Shown: positions 20,352-30,337 of the stretch, one piece after another
Position numbering within the stretch: the stretch's first letter is position 1
Layout of the letters: the number at the start of each line of letters is the position of its first letter
NCBI GenBank assembly: GCA_037200525.1
Contig: JBBCGG010000001.1
Location: 4,828,501-4,892,500, forward strand
DNA length: 64,000 nucleotides
Direction of reading: 5' to 3'
From: Methylocella sp.
Lineage (GTDB): Bacteria > Pseudomonadota > Alphaproteobacteria > Rhizobiales > Beijerinckiaceae
Position numbers and translations under genes: made by a program
The notes under the pieces: model-generated
What the model was told of the DNA's origin: nothing
What the model saw: only the letters and a program-made list of their open reading frames with translations
Databases searched by the model: none

Positions 20352-22877
20352 TTATTCGGCTGGCGCTTGCCGCAATCCCTCGGCCCTGCCTGCAATGGCG
20401 GCCCGCGGCAACGGCGGCGAAAAGCGACGCAGCCGCAGCGCATTGAGAAGCACGAAAATCGACGAAAACGCCATCGCGCCAGCCGCCAGCATAGGCGACA
20501 AAAGAATTCCGAAGGCAGGATAAAGGGCGCCCGCCGCAACAGGGATCAGCACGACGTTATAGGCGAAAGCCCAGAACAGGTTCTGCTTGATATTGCGCAT
20601 CGTCGCCCGGCTCAGCGCCACCGCGGTCGCCGCCGCGCCAAGGTCGCCGCCCATCAAGACCACGTCAGCCGCCTCGATCGCGACGTCGGTGCCGCCGCCA
20701 ATCGCAATACCGACATCAGCGCGCGCCAGGGCCGGAGCGTCATTGACGCCGTCGCCGACGAAGGCGATCGTTTTATGACCCGCGCGAAGATCTTCGAGGA
20801 CCTTGACCTTACCTTCAGGCAGGACTTCTGCGACGACATTGTCAATGCCGACCGCCTTGGCGATGGCTTGCGCCGCCCTTTCATTATCGCCGGTGACCAT
20901 GATGACATCGAGCCCCTGCCCCCGCAGCGCCGCGACGGCGCTCCGCGCATTCGGCGCAGGCGGATCGGCGACGACGATCAGGCCCGCGAGCTTGGCGTCT
21001 ATCGCGACATAGAGCGGCGACTTGGCCTCCGCGCCAAAACGCGCCGCCTCGCTTGAAAAGCTCTCAACGTCGATTCCGCGCAAAGCCATGAAGCGATCAG
21101 CGCCCACCGCAACATTGCGGCCATCGACAGTAGCTTCAACGCCAAAGCCGGGCTTGGCGATAAAATGCTCAGCCGGCTTGACGACTAGTCCTTCCTTTTG
21201 CGCGGCGGCCAAAATGGCGACCGCGACCGGATGCTCGGAACGCGCTTCGACGGCGGCGACGAGAGCCAGCACGTCGGCGCGCGAGAATCCTGGGGCCGCC
21301 ACGAAATCGGTGAGCGCGGGTGACCCCTTGGTGATGGTGCCAGTCTTATCCAAGGCTATCGCCGTTGCGCCGGCGAGGCTCTGCAAAGCGTCGCCCTTGC
21401 GAAACAAGACGCCCAATTCGGCGCCGCGGCCGGTCCCCACCATGATCGAGGTCGGCGTCGCAAGCCCCATCGCGCAAGGACAGGAAATGATCAGCACGGC
21501 GACCATGGCGATCAGCGCATGGCTGAGAGAGGGCTCCGGTCCAAGCCAGAACCACAACGCGAAGGTCAAAATCGCGATCGCGATCACGGCCGGCACAAAC
21601 CAGGACGTCACCTTGTCGGCGAGCGCTTGAATCGGCAGCTTCGCCCCTTGCGCCTGCTGCACCATGCGGATGATCTGAGCCAAAGCCGTATCCGCGCCGG
21701 TCTTCGTAACCTTAAAGGAAAAGCTCCCTGTCGTATTGATCGCGCCGCCAACGACCTCTGCGCCGACGCCATTGGTTACCGGCTGCGGCTCGCCGGTCAG
21801 CATAGATTCGTCGACGAAAGACGAGCCCTCGATTACTTTCCCGTCGACCGGGATTTTTTCGCCCGGTTCGACCAGAACAATGTCCCCGACCACAACCTCA
21901 TCAAGCGGGAGCTCGATGGCTTTTCCTTCTCGCAGCGCGGTGGCGCTTTGTGGTTTGAGGCCGATCAGACGTTGGATCGCTTCTCCCGAGCGACCGCGCG
22001 CTCTCGCCTCCAAACTGCGGCCAAGCAGAATCAGGGTGACGATCACTGCAGCGGATTCGAAATAGACTTGGCCCGTTCCAGCCGGGAACAGGCTTGGGGC
22101 GAAGGTCGCCAGCGCCGAATAGGCGAAGGCCGCGCCAGAGCCCAGCGCAACGAGGGCGTTCATTTCCGGCGCGCCGCGCAGCAGCGCGGGTATGCCGCTC
22201 GCGAAGAACCTCCATCCCGGTCCAAAAAGCACGATCGCGGTCAGAACGAATTCAATGATCCGGCTTGTCTGCATCCCGATGCGCTCCATCGCAAACGCAT
22301 GAACGGCGGGAAAGATATGGGAGCCCATCTCGAGCGCAAAGACAGGCAACGTCAGGACAAACGCCAGGATTGTGGCGCGGGTCAGAGCTTCAGCGTCCGT
22401 CCGGCCTTCGTGAACGTGGCCATGGGCGTGATTGTCGGGTTTGATTTCCTGCGTCGGATAACCCGCCTCTGTCGCCGCCTTGGCGATCGTCCCTGCGTCC
22501 GTGGCTCCGCGGACAAATCGCACCGTGCCCGTCCCAGCCGCAAGATTGACATTGGCCTCGACGACGCCCTCAACGCTCTGAAAAGCGTCTTCGACGCGAT
22601 TGACGCAGTCCTCGCAATCTAGTTTGGAGATCGAGAACTGCGCGGTGGACAGAACGGCGGCATAGCCCACTTTGTTGATCGCAGCGATCACAGCCTCAAG
22701 ATCGGCGGGCCCGACAAAACTGACATTGGCCTGCTCCGTCGCGAGATTGACCGAGACCGAGGCGACCGACGGAACAGCGCCGACGGCCTTTTCGACCCTC
22801 CCGACGCAGGAGGCGCAATGCATGCCTTTGACTGCGATCCTCAAAGCGGCTGTGGTTTCGCCGAGGTGAAAAGACAT
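20352..22877 (-). CDS. copA: Copper-exporting P1B-type ATPase
   Basis: An 841-residue heavy-metal ATPase expected to export Cu(I) from the cytoplasm. Two N-terminal HMA domains carry metal sites GMHCASC (Cys21, Cys24) and a variant LDCEDC (Cys88, Cys91). A histidine-rich linker (about residue 150) precedes eight membrane segments. The transmembrane metal site CPC is at residues 466-468, the phosphorylated DKTGT Asp at 510, with SEHP and [10 protein letters not shown] later. CPC with these motifs fits the Cu+/Ag+ class. No cueR or csoR-like regulator lies adjacent. Confidence 0.92.
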   Translation of the reverse strand: MSFHLGETTAALRIAVKGMHCASCVGRVEKAVGAVPSVASVSVNLATEQANVSFVGPADLEAVIAAINKVGYAAVLSTAQFSISKLDCEDCVNRVEDAFQSVEGVVEANVNLAAGTGTVRFVRGATDAGTIAKAATEAGYPTQEIKPDNHAHGHVHEGRTDAEALTRATILAFVLTLPVFALEMGSHIFPAVHAFAMERIGMQTSRIIEFVLTAIVLFGPGWRFFASGIPALLRGAPEMNALVALGSGAAFAYSALATFAPSLFPAGTGQVYFESAAVIVTLILLGRSLEARARGRSGEAIQRLIGLKPQSATALREGKAIELPLDEVVVGDIVLVEPGEKIPVDGKVIEGSSFVDESMLTGEPQPVTNGVGAEVVGGAINTTGSFSFKVTKTGADTALAQIIRMVQQAQGAKLPIQALADKVTSWFVPAVIAIAILTFALWFWLGPEPSLSHALIAMVAVLIISCPCAMGLATPTSIMVGTGRGAELGVLFRKGDALQSLAGATAIALDKTGTITKGSPALTDFVAAPGFSRADVLALVAAVEARSEHPVAVAILAAAQKEGLVVKPAEHFIAKPGFGVEATVDGRNVAVGADRFMALRGIDVESFSSEAARFGAEAKSPLYVAIDAKLAGLIVVADPPAPNARSAVAALRGQGLDVIMVTGDNERAAQAIAKAVGIDNVVAEVLPEGKVKVLEDLRAGHKTIAFVGDGVNDAPALARADVGIAIGGGTDVAIEAADVVLMGGDLGAAATAVALSRATMRNIKQNLFWAFAYNVVLIPVAAGALYPAFGILLSPMLAAGAMAFSSIFVLLNALRLRRFSPPLPRAAIAGRAEGLRQAPAE

Positions 22878-23047
22878 GACGCTCCCCTTCTTCGAAGAAA
22901 CACAGTTGAGTTCACACTCCCTGTTAGATCAGTGCAATCGAGGCAAAAAACAAGGCTCGAGCTCGTCCGGGCTCGCGTCAATTTGGCCTTCACGTTCTTT
23001 CGCGCGAAGCCTCGACTGTCTACATAGATGGGATCGGAGGAGCCCTG

Positions 23048-23377
23048 ATGCCAAAATCGATCGTCGTCGTCGTGCCGCATAATCTTGGCGTGGAAGCCGC
23101 AAAAAAGCGCATCGCGGAGCGCATTGACGTGTTGCGCTCGTCCTATGTCGACAAACTCGGCTATTCGGAAATCAACTGGACCGGGGACAGAGCCGATCTG
23201 CGGGTGGTGGTTTTTGGCCAGACCGTCACCGGGCAAATCGATGTCATGGCGGATAGTCTGCGCATTGAGGCGCAGCTGCCGTGGATTCTCGAGGCGCTCG
23301 GCGGCAAGATCCAAGGAGTTCTGACGAGCAACGCCAAAGAATCGCTGCGGATCGGCTACACGCCGCCGAAAGCCTGA
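23048..23377 (+). CDS. Polyhydroxyalkanoic acid system (PHA_gran_rgn) family protein
   Basis: A 109-residue protein matching the small family annotated as PHA granule/region protein in alphaproteobacteria. Visible marks are a beta-rich start, the HNLGVEAAKKRIAERI helix, and the end LPWILEALGGKIQGVL. The family co-occurs with PHA synthesis, but its biochemical role is unknown. No phaC, phaP or phaR is nearby. It is divergent from copA and convergent with the molbindin gene. Confidence 0.75.
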   Translation: MPKSIVVVVPHNLGVEAAKKRIAERIDVLRSSYVDKLGYSEINWTGDRADLRVVVFGQTVTGQIDVMADSLRIEAQLPWILEALGGKIQGVLTSNAKESLRIGYTPPKA

Positions 23378-23435
23378 TTACGCCAGCGGCGAATCCAACT
23401 CCTGGGGACCCGCAGCTCTCCCGCAATGGAAAAGT

Positions 23436-23645
23436 TTACTCGACTGCGATCATAACATCGGACGATTTAATGACGGCGTGCGCTTTCTTGCCCTTGGCGA
23501 GCCCCAGCTCCTCGACCGCTTCATTGGTGATCGAGGCCGTGACGATCCCGCCGCCCTTAAGCTCGAGTTCGACGTGGGCCGTGGTGGCGCCCTTCTTGAC
23601 GTCCTTGATGGTGCCTTCGAGAGCGTTGCGGGCTGAAATCTTCAT
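23436..23645 (-). CDS. Molbindin (Mop, TOBE domain)
   Basis: A 69-residue single TOBE/Mop domain protein. SARNALEGTIKDVKKGA and the C-terminal GKKAHAVIKSSDVMI are the standard molybdate-binding fold signatures. Such molbindins form hexamers that bind molybdate or tungstate and buffer it in the cytoplasm. The neighbours, a ModC-type C-terminal domain and a ModE-type regulator, support a molybdate role. Confidence 0.9.
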   Translation of the reverse strand: MKISARNALEGTIKDVKKGATTAHVELELKGGGIVTASITNEAVEELGLAKGKKAHAVIKSSDVMIAVE

Positions 23646-23819
23646 TTTTTGAGCCTCCGCCGAGAAACCAGAAGGATGTCGGGCGTCGAGCCCGAATTCA
23701 CAGATTAACTGCGACCATTTTTACATAGCTTCTTTGGAGTCGCGCCGCTAGAAGATAAATATGGGCGGTAGGCCGAGGCGGCCGTAACTACAAAAGCCGC
23801 CCGAACACCGGCGAAAATC

Positions 23820-24305
23820 ATGTTGGAGGCTAGCAGAAAACCGGCCGCCCGGCCCGTGCTAAAGACGGCGCTTTCCGCACGCGTCCTTCGCCACGACGAG
23901 GCGATGGCGCTAAGCACATTGTTCTTCGCGGACGGCGAGCTGCGCGTGCCGCTGATCGATTATCCGATCGGTTCTGGAGCCATCGTCAGCATCGACGCCA
24001 GCGACGTCTCGGTCGCTTTATCGCGGCCGATGGATGTATCGATCACCAATCGCCTGCCTGGAGAGATCGTCGAAATTGCGTTTTTGAAGCCGCCTTATGT
24101 TCGGGCGACGTTCAATCTTGGCGAGACGCATTTGCATGCGTTGATCACGCGTGAATCGGTCGAGCGCCTTGCTCTCGCGTGCGGTCTTCGCGCCTGGGTG
24201 ATGATCAAGGCCGTGGCGATCTCTGGCCGCGAACTCAGGCCCCATTGCGCGCCGCAGCCGCGACCTTGGCCTTTGAATCAAAATTCCAATCAAGTGAAGC
24301 GCTAA
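23820..24305 (+). CDS. ModC C-terminal (TOBE) domain without ATPase
   Basis: A 161-residue protein that aligns by eye only with the C-terminal accessory region of molybdate ABC transporter ATPase ModC: ARVLRHDEAMALSTLFFADG, a beta core, then DVSVALSRP, SITNRLPGEIVEI and TRESVERLAL. No Walker A, signature or Walker B motif exists in it or in any frame upstream. The nucleotide-binding domain has therefore been lost, or the TOBE part has become a stand-alone molybdate-binding protein. The frame is clean, with an ATG start. Its 3' end overlaps the convergent ModE-type gene by about 70 bases. No modA or modB is visible. Confidence 0.7.
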   Translation: MLEASRKPAARPVLKTALSARVLRHDEAMALSTLFFADGELRVPLIDYPIGSGAIVSIDASDVSVALSRPMDVSITNRLPGEIVEIAFLKPPYVRATFNLGETHLHALITRESVERLALACGLRAWVMIKAVAISGRELRPHCAPQPRPWPLNQNSNQVKR

Positions 24306-24654
24306 TCTCCTCAAGGGTTTTTTTCGAGGAACTGGCGGCGTGGCGTTCAATCGAACGGTAAAGTGCGACAAGTCGTTCGCCGAATTGGGTAATCTCGGCT
24401 CCCCCCTCGCGCCTGCCCGGAAATGTCGCGACGACGGGACTGTCGAAGGTGCGGTTCAGCGCATCGACGCCTAGCCAGCAAGTCCGATATGACAGTTGCA
24501 AAGCGCGGCTCGCGCCAATGATGGAACGCTCGACGCGAATCGCGTCGGTCAAGGCGAGATCTTCGGGCCCGAAAATTCCCCCATTCGGCAAACGGAGAAC
24601 GACGGAAACGGAGGCGATCCGCAGCTTGCCATATCCGGGTTTGCTTTTCGCCAT
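24235..24654 (-). CDS. ModE-type winged-helix regulator (N-terminal domain only)
   Basis: A 139-residue DNA-binding protein similar to the N-terminal winged helix of ModE/LysR-type molybdate regulators: a beta strand, then IGASRALQLSYRTCWLGVDALN as recognition region and a FPGRREGGAEIT wing. It lacks the paired Mop domains that let full-length ModE sense molybdate. Sensing may depend on a partner such as the nearby Mop or ModC-type TOBE protein, but that is inference. It overlaps the 3' end of the ModC-type gene. Confidence 0.75.
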   Translation of the reverse strand: MAKSKPGYGKLRIASVSVVLRLPNGGIFGPEDLALTDAIRVERSIIGASRALQLSYRTCWLGVDALNRTFDSPVVATFPGRREGGAEITQFGERLVALYRSIERHAASSSKKTLEEISASLDWNFDSKAKVAAAARNGA

Positions 24655-24901
24655 AAACCGTCCCTTAGGCCAAAGGCGACGACCGGATAGCTCCAGTCGC
24701 GACGCTCTATAATGTATAAATATATATATAGCTTAATAAGATGTTGTGTCACGATCGCTTTACATGTGGCGACCAGCTGCTCCGTGTCTTGCGCCCGCTC
24801 GACCGGCTGGCCCATAATGTCGCCATGAGCTTTTCTGACGCCCTTCCAGCAATTTCCATTTCGCTCCGCCTCGCCGCCTGCAAGCCTGCATTTCCGCCCG
24901 C

Positions 24902-26824
24902 ATGAGCAAAAAAGCGCCTTACGGGACCTGGATCTCGCCGGTCACCGTCGAACTCATGACCGCCGCAGCGATCGGCCTTGGCGGCGTGACTGTCGATGGC
25001 CAAAATCTCTATTGGCTGGAGAGTCGGCCGTCCGAGAGCGGCCGCACGGTTTTGTGCCGGCGCGGCGCTGATGGCGTAATCGTTGAACTGACCCCAGCGC
25101 CTTTCAACGTTGGCAGCCGGGTTCATGAATATGGCGGCGGCGCTTTTGGCGTCGAAAGCGGCGTCATCGTCTTCAGCGAGCGCAAGGATGGCGCGGTCTG
25201 GGTCATCGAGGGTAACCGGCCGCCGCGCAGAATTGCGACGCCGGACGACTGTCGCTATGCCGATTTCGAGCTGGATTTGGCGCAGCGTTGCGTCCTGGCC
25301 GTCCGGGAAGATCACCGCGACCGCCCGCCGAACGATCCAAAGGCCGCGATCGTCGCCTTGTCGCTCGATAACGCCGGCCCCGAGACAATTTTGATCGAAG
25401 GTCCCGATTTCCTGAGTTCGCCGCGCCTTTCGCCAAATGGCGAAAGGCTCGCCTGGATCGCCTGGGATCACCCCGACATGCCCTGGGACGCCACGAGGCT
25501 TTACTTCGCCGGCATTGCCAAGGGCGGCGCGCTCGGAACGCCAAAGCTCGTCGCTGGCGCAAATGCGCCGGAAGCGATTGTGCAGCCAAGCTGGTCGGCC
25601 GACGGCATTTTGCATTTTTCTTCTGATCGCAGCGGCTGGTGGAATATTTACGCTCATATCGACGGCGTCGATGTCGCCATCTCCCCGATCGATGCTGAGA
25701 TTGGCGGCCCGCACTGGGTGTTCCACCAGCGCTACTACGCTTTTTTGCCCGACGGGCGCATCGTCGCGGCGATCGCGCAAGACGGCGTGAAGCGCGCCGC
25801 CGTGATCGCTGAGGGCAAGATCGCGCTGCTCGACATCGGCCAGGTCGCTGAATGTCCGCAACCGATCGGCGATGGACTGGCCTATATCGCAACGCCGCCA
25901 ACCGCGCCGCCGGCAATCGTCATCCAGCCAAAATTGGGCGAGGCGGCGACGATCGCCGTCCGCGCCGCTGCGCCCGCAATTCTGCCGGATGAGACTATTT
26001 CGATCGGCGAGCCGATCACATTTCCAACTTCCCACGGCGCGGGACACGCTTTCTGGTATCCACCGAAGAATCGCGATTATGAAGGCCCGGCTAACGCCCT
26101 GCCGCCGCTCGTCGTGCTGTCGCACGGCGGGCCTACCAGCATGACGACGAATCATTTCAATTTGAACGTACAATGGTGGACCAGCCGCGGCATCGGCGTC
26201 GTCGACGTCAATTACGGCGGTTCGACCGGTTTTGGCCGCGCCTACCGCCGCCTGCTCGACCGTCGATGGGGCATTGTCGATGTGGAGGATTGCAGCGCGG
26301 CCGCGCAATCCCTGGTCGAACGAGGGCTGGTCGATGGCGCCCGCCTCGCCATTCGCGGCGGCAGCGCCGGCGGCTTCACCACGCTCGCGGCGCTAACCTC
26401 CTCAGATTTGTTCAAAGCCGGAGCCAGCCTCTATGGCGTCGCGGATTTGATGTTGCTCGCCAGGGACACGCATAAGTTCGAGTCGCGTTACCTCGACAGG
26501 CTGATTGGTCCGCTGCCGCAGGCAGAAGCGCTTTATCTTGAGCGATCGCCGATCCATCATCTTGATCGCCTCGCCTGCCCGGTGATCTTTTTCCAAGGCC
26601 AGGACGACAAGACCGTTCCGCCCAATCAGGCTGAAACAATGGTCGCGGCCATGACGGCGCGGGCGCTGCCCGTCGCGTACTACGCATTCGCGGGCGAGGG
26701 TCACGGATTCCGCAAAGCCGAGACTCTGCGCCGCGTTCTGGAGCTCGAACTCGATTTCTACGGTCGCGTCTTTGGTTTTACCGCGCCGGGCTTGAGCGAA
26801 CGCGCCGTGATCGCCAATATTTGA
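24902..26824 (+). CDS. S9 family peptidase (prolyl oligopeptidase type)
   Basis: A 640-residue serine peptidase of the dipeptidyl/acylaminoacyl type that cleaves short peptides. An N-terminal beta-propeller (about residues 20-370) covers the C-terminal alpha/beta hydrolase. The triad is Ser488 in GGSAGGF, Asp568 or Asp569 in QGQDDKTVP, and His601 in GEGHGF. There is no signal peptide, so it is probably cytoplasmic. It ends opposite the convergent aldo/keto reductase across a gap containing a probable hairpin terminator. Confidence 0.92.
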   Translation: MSKKAPYGTWISPVTVELMTAAAIGLGGVTVDGQNLYWLESRPSESGRTVLCRRGADGVIVELTPAPFNVGSRVHEYGGGAFGVESGVIVFSERKDGAVWVIEGNRPPRRIATPDDCRYADFELDLAQRCVLAVREDHRDRPPNDPKAAIVALSLDNAGPETILIEGPDFLSSPRLSPNGERLAWIAWDHPDMPWDATRLYFAGIAKGGALGTPKLVAGANAPEAIVQPSWSADGILHFSSDRSGWWNIYAHIDGVDVAISPIDAEIGGPHWVFHQRYYAFLPDGRIVAAIAQDGVKRAAVIAEGKIALLDIGQVAECPQPIGDGLAYIATPPTAPPAIVIQPKLGEAATIAVRAAAPAILPDETISIGEPITFPTSHGAGHAFWYPPKNRDYEGPANALPPLVVLSHGGPTSMTTNHFNLNVQWWTSRGIGVVDVNYGGSTGFGRAYRRLLDRRWGIVDVEDCSAAAQSLVERGLVDGARLAIRGGSAGGFTTLAALTSSDLFKAGASLYGVADLMLLARDTHKFESRYLDRLIGPLPQAEALYLERSPIHHLDRLACPVIFFQGQDDKTVPPNQAETMVAAMTARALPVAYYAFAGEGHGFRKAETLRRVLELELDFYGRVFGFTAPGLSERAVIANI

Positions 26825-26920
26825 CGAGGCTGTTGTGCCTCGTCGGCAACGGACGCCTCCGCGCCGGCGCAGCCGCGAGGACTGAAACCGTTGAGGACTG
26901 CGCCAAACGATTTCATGTCC

Positions 26921-26959
26921 GAGGGGGCAAATAACACCGCGTTATTTTGCGCCCCTCTT
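26921..26959. terminator. Probable hairpin terminator between convergent genes
   Basis: An imperfect stem, GAGGGG..CAAATAAC against GTTATTTTG..CCCCTC with a short loop, lies between the convergent S9 peptidase and aldo/keto reductase genes. The flanking T/A tracts are weak, so strength and direction are uncertain. Confidence 0.45.
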
Positions 26960-27056
26960 AATCGCTGATCAGCAATGCGCTCTACCATCGCCGATCGAGG
27001 AAGTCGCCATGACGAAGCCTCTCCTCGCTATAAGGACTCGGCCGCAAGGCTGAAGA

Positions 27057-28037
27057 TCAGTTGAAGCCGACCACGGGGTGCGGCACATAAGCCTTTTCCA
27101 AAATCGCGATTTCTTCGGCGGTAAGTTTCAGCGACAGAGCCGCCACCGCATCGTCGAGATGATGAAGTTTTGAGGTGCCGACGATCGGGGCCGTCACGCC
27201 CGGCTTCTGCGCCACCCAGGCAAGAGCCACCTGCGCCCGCGGGACCCCGCGCTTCCGCGCGATTTCCGCCACTTCCGCCACGACTTTGCGGTCGGCGTCG
27301 ACGGTAGTGGCATAGAGGGTCCGGCCGAATTCGTCGCTTGCCGCCCGCTCGGTCACTTCGTCCCAGTCGCGCGTCAGGCGACCCCGCGCGAGCGGGCTCC
27401 ACGGGATGACGCCAACGCCCTCCGCGCGGCAGAGCGGCAGCATCTCGCGCTCTTCCTCGCGGCTGAGGAGATTGAGATAGTTTTGCATCGTCACAAAGCG
27501 CGTCCAGCCGTTCAACCCAGCGACATAGAGCATTTTCGCGAACTGCCACGCATACATGGACGAGGCGCCGATGTAGCGGGCTTTGCCGGCCTTGACCACA
27601 TCATGCAAGGCTTCGAGCGTCTCTTCGATCGGCGTCCCGTAATCGAAGCGATGAATCTGATAGAGGTCGACATATTCGACGCCGAGGCGACGCAGGCTGT
27701 TGTCGATCTCAGTCATGATCGCCCGACGCGACAGACCCTGCCCATTAGGTCCGGGGCGCATGCGGCCGTGCACTTTCGTCGCGATAACCACATCGTCGCG
27801 CGTCGCGAAATCCTTGAGCGCGCGGCCGAGGATCTCTTCGCTCGAGCCATCGGAATAGACATTGGCCGTGTCGAAAAAATTGATGCCGAGCTCGAGCGCT
27901 TTCTTGATGAAAGGTCGGCTCTTCTCCTCGTCCAGAGTCCAGCTATGAGTCCCGCGGTTGGGCTCCCCATAGGTCATGCAGCCAAGGCAGAGACGAGAGA
28001 CGTCAAGTCCAGTGTGACCAAGCTTCACATATTCCAT
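27057..28037 (-). CDS. Aldo/keto reductase
   Basis: A 326-residue NADPH-dependent oxidoreductase of the aldo/keto reductase (YajO/AKR-like) family. The catalytic tetrad is visible: Asp in FFDTANVYS, the Tyr in the same motif, Lys in VVIATKVHG and His in LYQIHRFD. The C-terminal cofactor region has VGTSKLHHLDDA. The substrate cannot be told from sequence; likely sugar or carbonyl compounds. No partner genes adjoin it. Confidence 0.9.
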   Translation of the reverse strand: MEYVKLGHTGLDVSRLCLGCMTYGEPNRGTHSWTLDEEKSRPFIKKALELGINFFDTANVYSDGSSEEILGRALKDFATRDDVVIATKVHGRMRPGPNGQGLSRRAIMTEIDNSLRRLGVEYVDLYQIHRFDYGTPIEETLEALHDVVKAGKARYIGASSMYAWQFAKMLYVAGLNGWTRFVTMQNYLNLLSREEEREMLPLCRAEGVGVIPWSPLARGRLTRDWDEVTERAASDEFGRTLYATTVDADRKVVAEVAEIARKRGVPRAQVALAWVAQKPGVTAPIVGTSKLHHLDDAVAALSLKLTAEEIAILEKAYVPHPVVGFN

Positions 28038-28447
28038 CGCGCCGTTTTCCTCATTCGATCTTCCGCAGTCTGCGTTCGGAGCGAGGCATTACCACGGCTT
28101 CAGCTTCTGATTTAGTGGGAAAATCAATCAGCGCTTTTCAGAAGGACTCAGAGACCGCCGCTCATCGCGGCTCGTGGATTGCCTCGAAGGACTGCGCGCG
28201 AGCGCCAAGCCCGAAGCATGTTCTTGTTTCGACGCATGAATTTTCCGAAAGATTGGCAACTGCCCAGGATGGCGCTTTAGCAGAAAACGCCCTCCGCGTT
28301 GGGCTTCACTTTCGCGAGATCTTTTTGAAGCAATGTCAATGAGGGCGCGGAGCCGGAACCCGCCGCGGATTTTTTTACCGAGAGTGGCCGCAACCAGGCC
28401 TGAGGCGCCAAATTGAAGCGTCCGCGGCCGAGCAATGGGCGGCGGGG
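28038..28447. other. Intergenic, no gene recognised
   Basis: About 410 bases between the start of the aldo/keto reductase and the end of folK. A minus-strand open frame of about 110 codons crosses most of it, but it has no family signature and a skewed composition; I do not call it. Confidence 0.4.
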
Positions 28448-28960
28448 CTAGCCTTGCGCGCTTGGCCATTTCTCGACGCCGCCGCTGACGCCGGCCGCCG
28501 CCTCGCCGATCTCGCGGCCGCCGAGGCGCAAATGAGGCGCGATCTCGGCGAGCGGCACGAGAACGAAAGCGCGGTTGAACAGATCCTTGTGCGGCAAGAC
28601 GAGGTCGCTCGTCGTCCAGATCTTGTCGCCAAAAAACAAAATATCAATGTCGATGAGGCGGGGCCCCCAGCGAACGCCGTCCTTGCGCCCCATCTCGGCC
28701 TCCACGGCTTTGACTTCCGCAAGCAGCTGCGCCGGATCGCAATTCGTCGTCGCCAGCGCGCAGGCGTTGGCGAAATCCTCCTGGTCGAGGTAGCCCCAGG
28801 GCGCTGTTCGATAGATCGAGGAGACCGCGCTTACGACGACCGCGCCGCGCGCATCGAGCAGCGCCAGCGCGCGCAAAATATTGCCGGGCTTGTCGCCGAT
28901 ATTACTACCAAGTCCAAGGCCGATTTGGACGTTTTGACGATCAGGCCCTGTTGATGGCAT
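28448..28960 (-). CDS. folK: HPPK, folate pathway pyrophosphokinase
   Basis: A 170-residue 2-amino-4-hydroxy-6-hydroxymethyldihydropteridine pyrophosphokinase, which activates the pterin for dihydropteroate synthase. GLGSNIGD near the start and the long signature from RWGPR through LIDIDILFFGD are intact. Its start overlaps the folP stop by 20 bases, so the two consecutive pathway enzymes are translated from one message. folB, often between them, is absent. Confidence 0.95.
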   Translation of the reverse strand: MPSTGPDRQNVQIGLGLGSNIGDKPGNILRALALLDARGAVVVSAVSSIYRTAPWGYLDQEDFANACALATTNCDPAQLLAEVKAVEAEMGRKDGVRWGPRLIDIDILFFGDKIWTTSDLVLPHKDLFNRAFVLVPLAEIAPHLRLGGREIGEAAAGVSGGVEKWPSAQG

Positions 28961-29834
28961 CGAGAACCTTGAACGCGGCTAGGTGTTCGGCCGCGTCGTG
29001 AACTCGGAAAATCGAAGCGCCGTTGGCCGCCGCGACGAGATTGGCGGCGAGGGTGGCGATGAGACGAGGTTCGATTTTCAGATCTCCAAGCGGAGCCTCC
29101 CCGGCAATCGAGCCGAGCAGGGATTTACGCGACAATCCGACCAGCACCGGTAGGCCATAATCTTGCAAAGCGCGCAAGCCATGCAGCGCTTTTAAATTTT
29201 GGCTTCTAGTTTTGGCGAAGCCGATGCCCGGATCAAGAATAATATGGCGGTTGGGAATTCCGGCTTTGGCCGCAAGCTGCAGCGAATGGTCGAAGAAACG
29301 ACGCATGTCCGCGACGATGTCGCGGTCGGGATCGATCTCGGTGCGATTATGCATGATGACGACGCCAGCCCCGGCCTCGGCCACGACGTCGGCCATCGCC
29401 GGATCTTTTTGCAAGCCCCAGACATCGTTGATGAAGGCGACGCCCTGCTCCGCCGCCCACCGCGCTACGGAAGCTTTCGATGTGTCGATCGAGACTGGCT
29501 GATCGATCGCATCGACGAGGTCGCGAAGCACAGGTTCAAGCCGCGCCCGCTCCAACCCTTCCGGCACGGGTTCATGTCCCGGCCGCGTCGATTCGGCTCC
29601 AACATCAATGATGTCGGCGCCCGCCGCGACGAGCTTGCGCGCTTGGGCCACCGCAGCCGCGGATGTCTCGAACTTACCCCCGTCGGAAAAAGAATCCGGC
29701 GTTACATTGACAATGCCCATGATCAAGGAGCCTGCGAGGGCGAGAAAGCGATCGCGTTTCGCCGACGCCGGCTCCAGATCAGCGGTTTGGCTCAAAGATC
29801 TCTGCTTTCTTTTTCGGGATAGCTGCAACGCCAT
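28941..29834 (-). CDS. folP: Dihydropteroate synthase
   Basis: A 297-residue enzyme joining the activated pterin to para-aminobenzoate; it is the sulfonamide target. The core begins IMGIVNVTPDSFSDGG and continues with VGAESTRPGHE and later FAKTRSQN and LVGLSRKSLLG. I chose the ATG at 29834. A later start close to MGIVNV is possible, since the first 40 residues are basic and poorly conserved. The start lies inside the end of the upstream small secreted-protein gene. Confidence 0.92.
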   Translation of the reverse strand: MALQLSRKRKQRSLSQTADLEPASAKRDRFLALAGSLIMGIVNVTPDSFSDGGKFETSAAAVAQARKLVAAGADIIDVGAESTRPGHEPVPEGLERARLEPVLRDLVDAIDQPVSIDTSKASVARWAAEQGVAFINDVWGLQKDPAMADVVAEAGAGVVIMHNRTEIDPDRDIVADMRRFFDHSLQLAAKAGIPNRHIILDPGIGFAKTRSQNLKALHGLRALQDYGLPVLVGLSRKSLLGSIAGEAPLGDLKIEPRLIATLAANLVAAANGASIFRVHDAAEHLAAFKVLDAINRA

Positions 29835-30007
29835 TTCGCCACGATGATATTGGGATGCTGATCGGCCCACTGCGCAATCGTTGGCGGCGCCTGCATCATG
29901 CATTGCATCAGGCTCTCGCCCTGATCGACGAAAGTAAGATATTTATCTTCGCACGAGGCGGGTTGGCTAAGAGCGCAAACAGTGAGGATTAAATCGATCA
30001 TTCCCAT
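29792..30007 (-). CDS. Small secreted-type conserved protein
   Basis: A 71-residue protein with a short hydrophobic start (MIDLILTVCALSQPASCED), four cysteines and a WRCSYPE end. Similar small proteins are common in alphaproteobacteria, but I know no function. The first residues may be a signal or a compact disulfide-bonded fold. Its 3' end overlaps folP by about 40 bases in another frame, suggesting co-expression with folP-folK. Confidence 0.6.
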   Translation of the reverse strand: MGMIDLILTVCALSQPASCEDKYLTFVDQGESLMQCMMQAPPTIAQWADQHPNIIVAKWRCSYPEKESRDL

Positions 30008-30337
30008 CGCGAGGTCACCTTTCTCCAGCTAATGAGGGCGGCTTACCAAGGCCCTTTGCGATCGGAGTGACCGCTTCGCGTTCGCAAGCACAACTCATGC
30101 CATTAAGAACGTTCACCTTAATTACCTCGTTAACGAACGTAAACCTTTAGGCGGGCGCAAGACGCATTTGCCGCACCTTGGCGTACGGCCCTCCTCTTCA
30201 AATTGTCTTGATAGAGGGCCCTCAAATATTTCCAAGCGCAAACGCTCGGCCTCTTCCTGCGTTCCAACGGCGGCGTCGCGAGCATATTCCCGTTGGCGCT
30301 GAAACATGCTCTAACTAGGCAAAAGGCAGAGCAAAGA

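Noticed and set aside
19005-21056. Long plus-strand open frame of 683 codons across purH and copA
   Set aside because: It runs antisense to two well-identified genes and has no domain; such shadows are expected in high-GC coding DNA.
24749-26308. Minus-strand open frame of 519 codons opposite the S9 peptidase
   Set aside because: Antisense to a complete enzyme with catalytic triad; low-complexity Arg/Ala content and no family marks.
28128-28469. Minus-strand open frame of 113 codons beside folK
   Set aside because: No family marks and skewed Arg/Ser composition; treated as non-coding.
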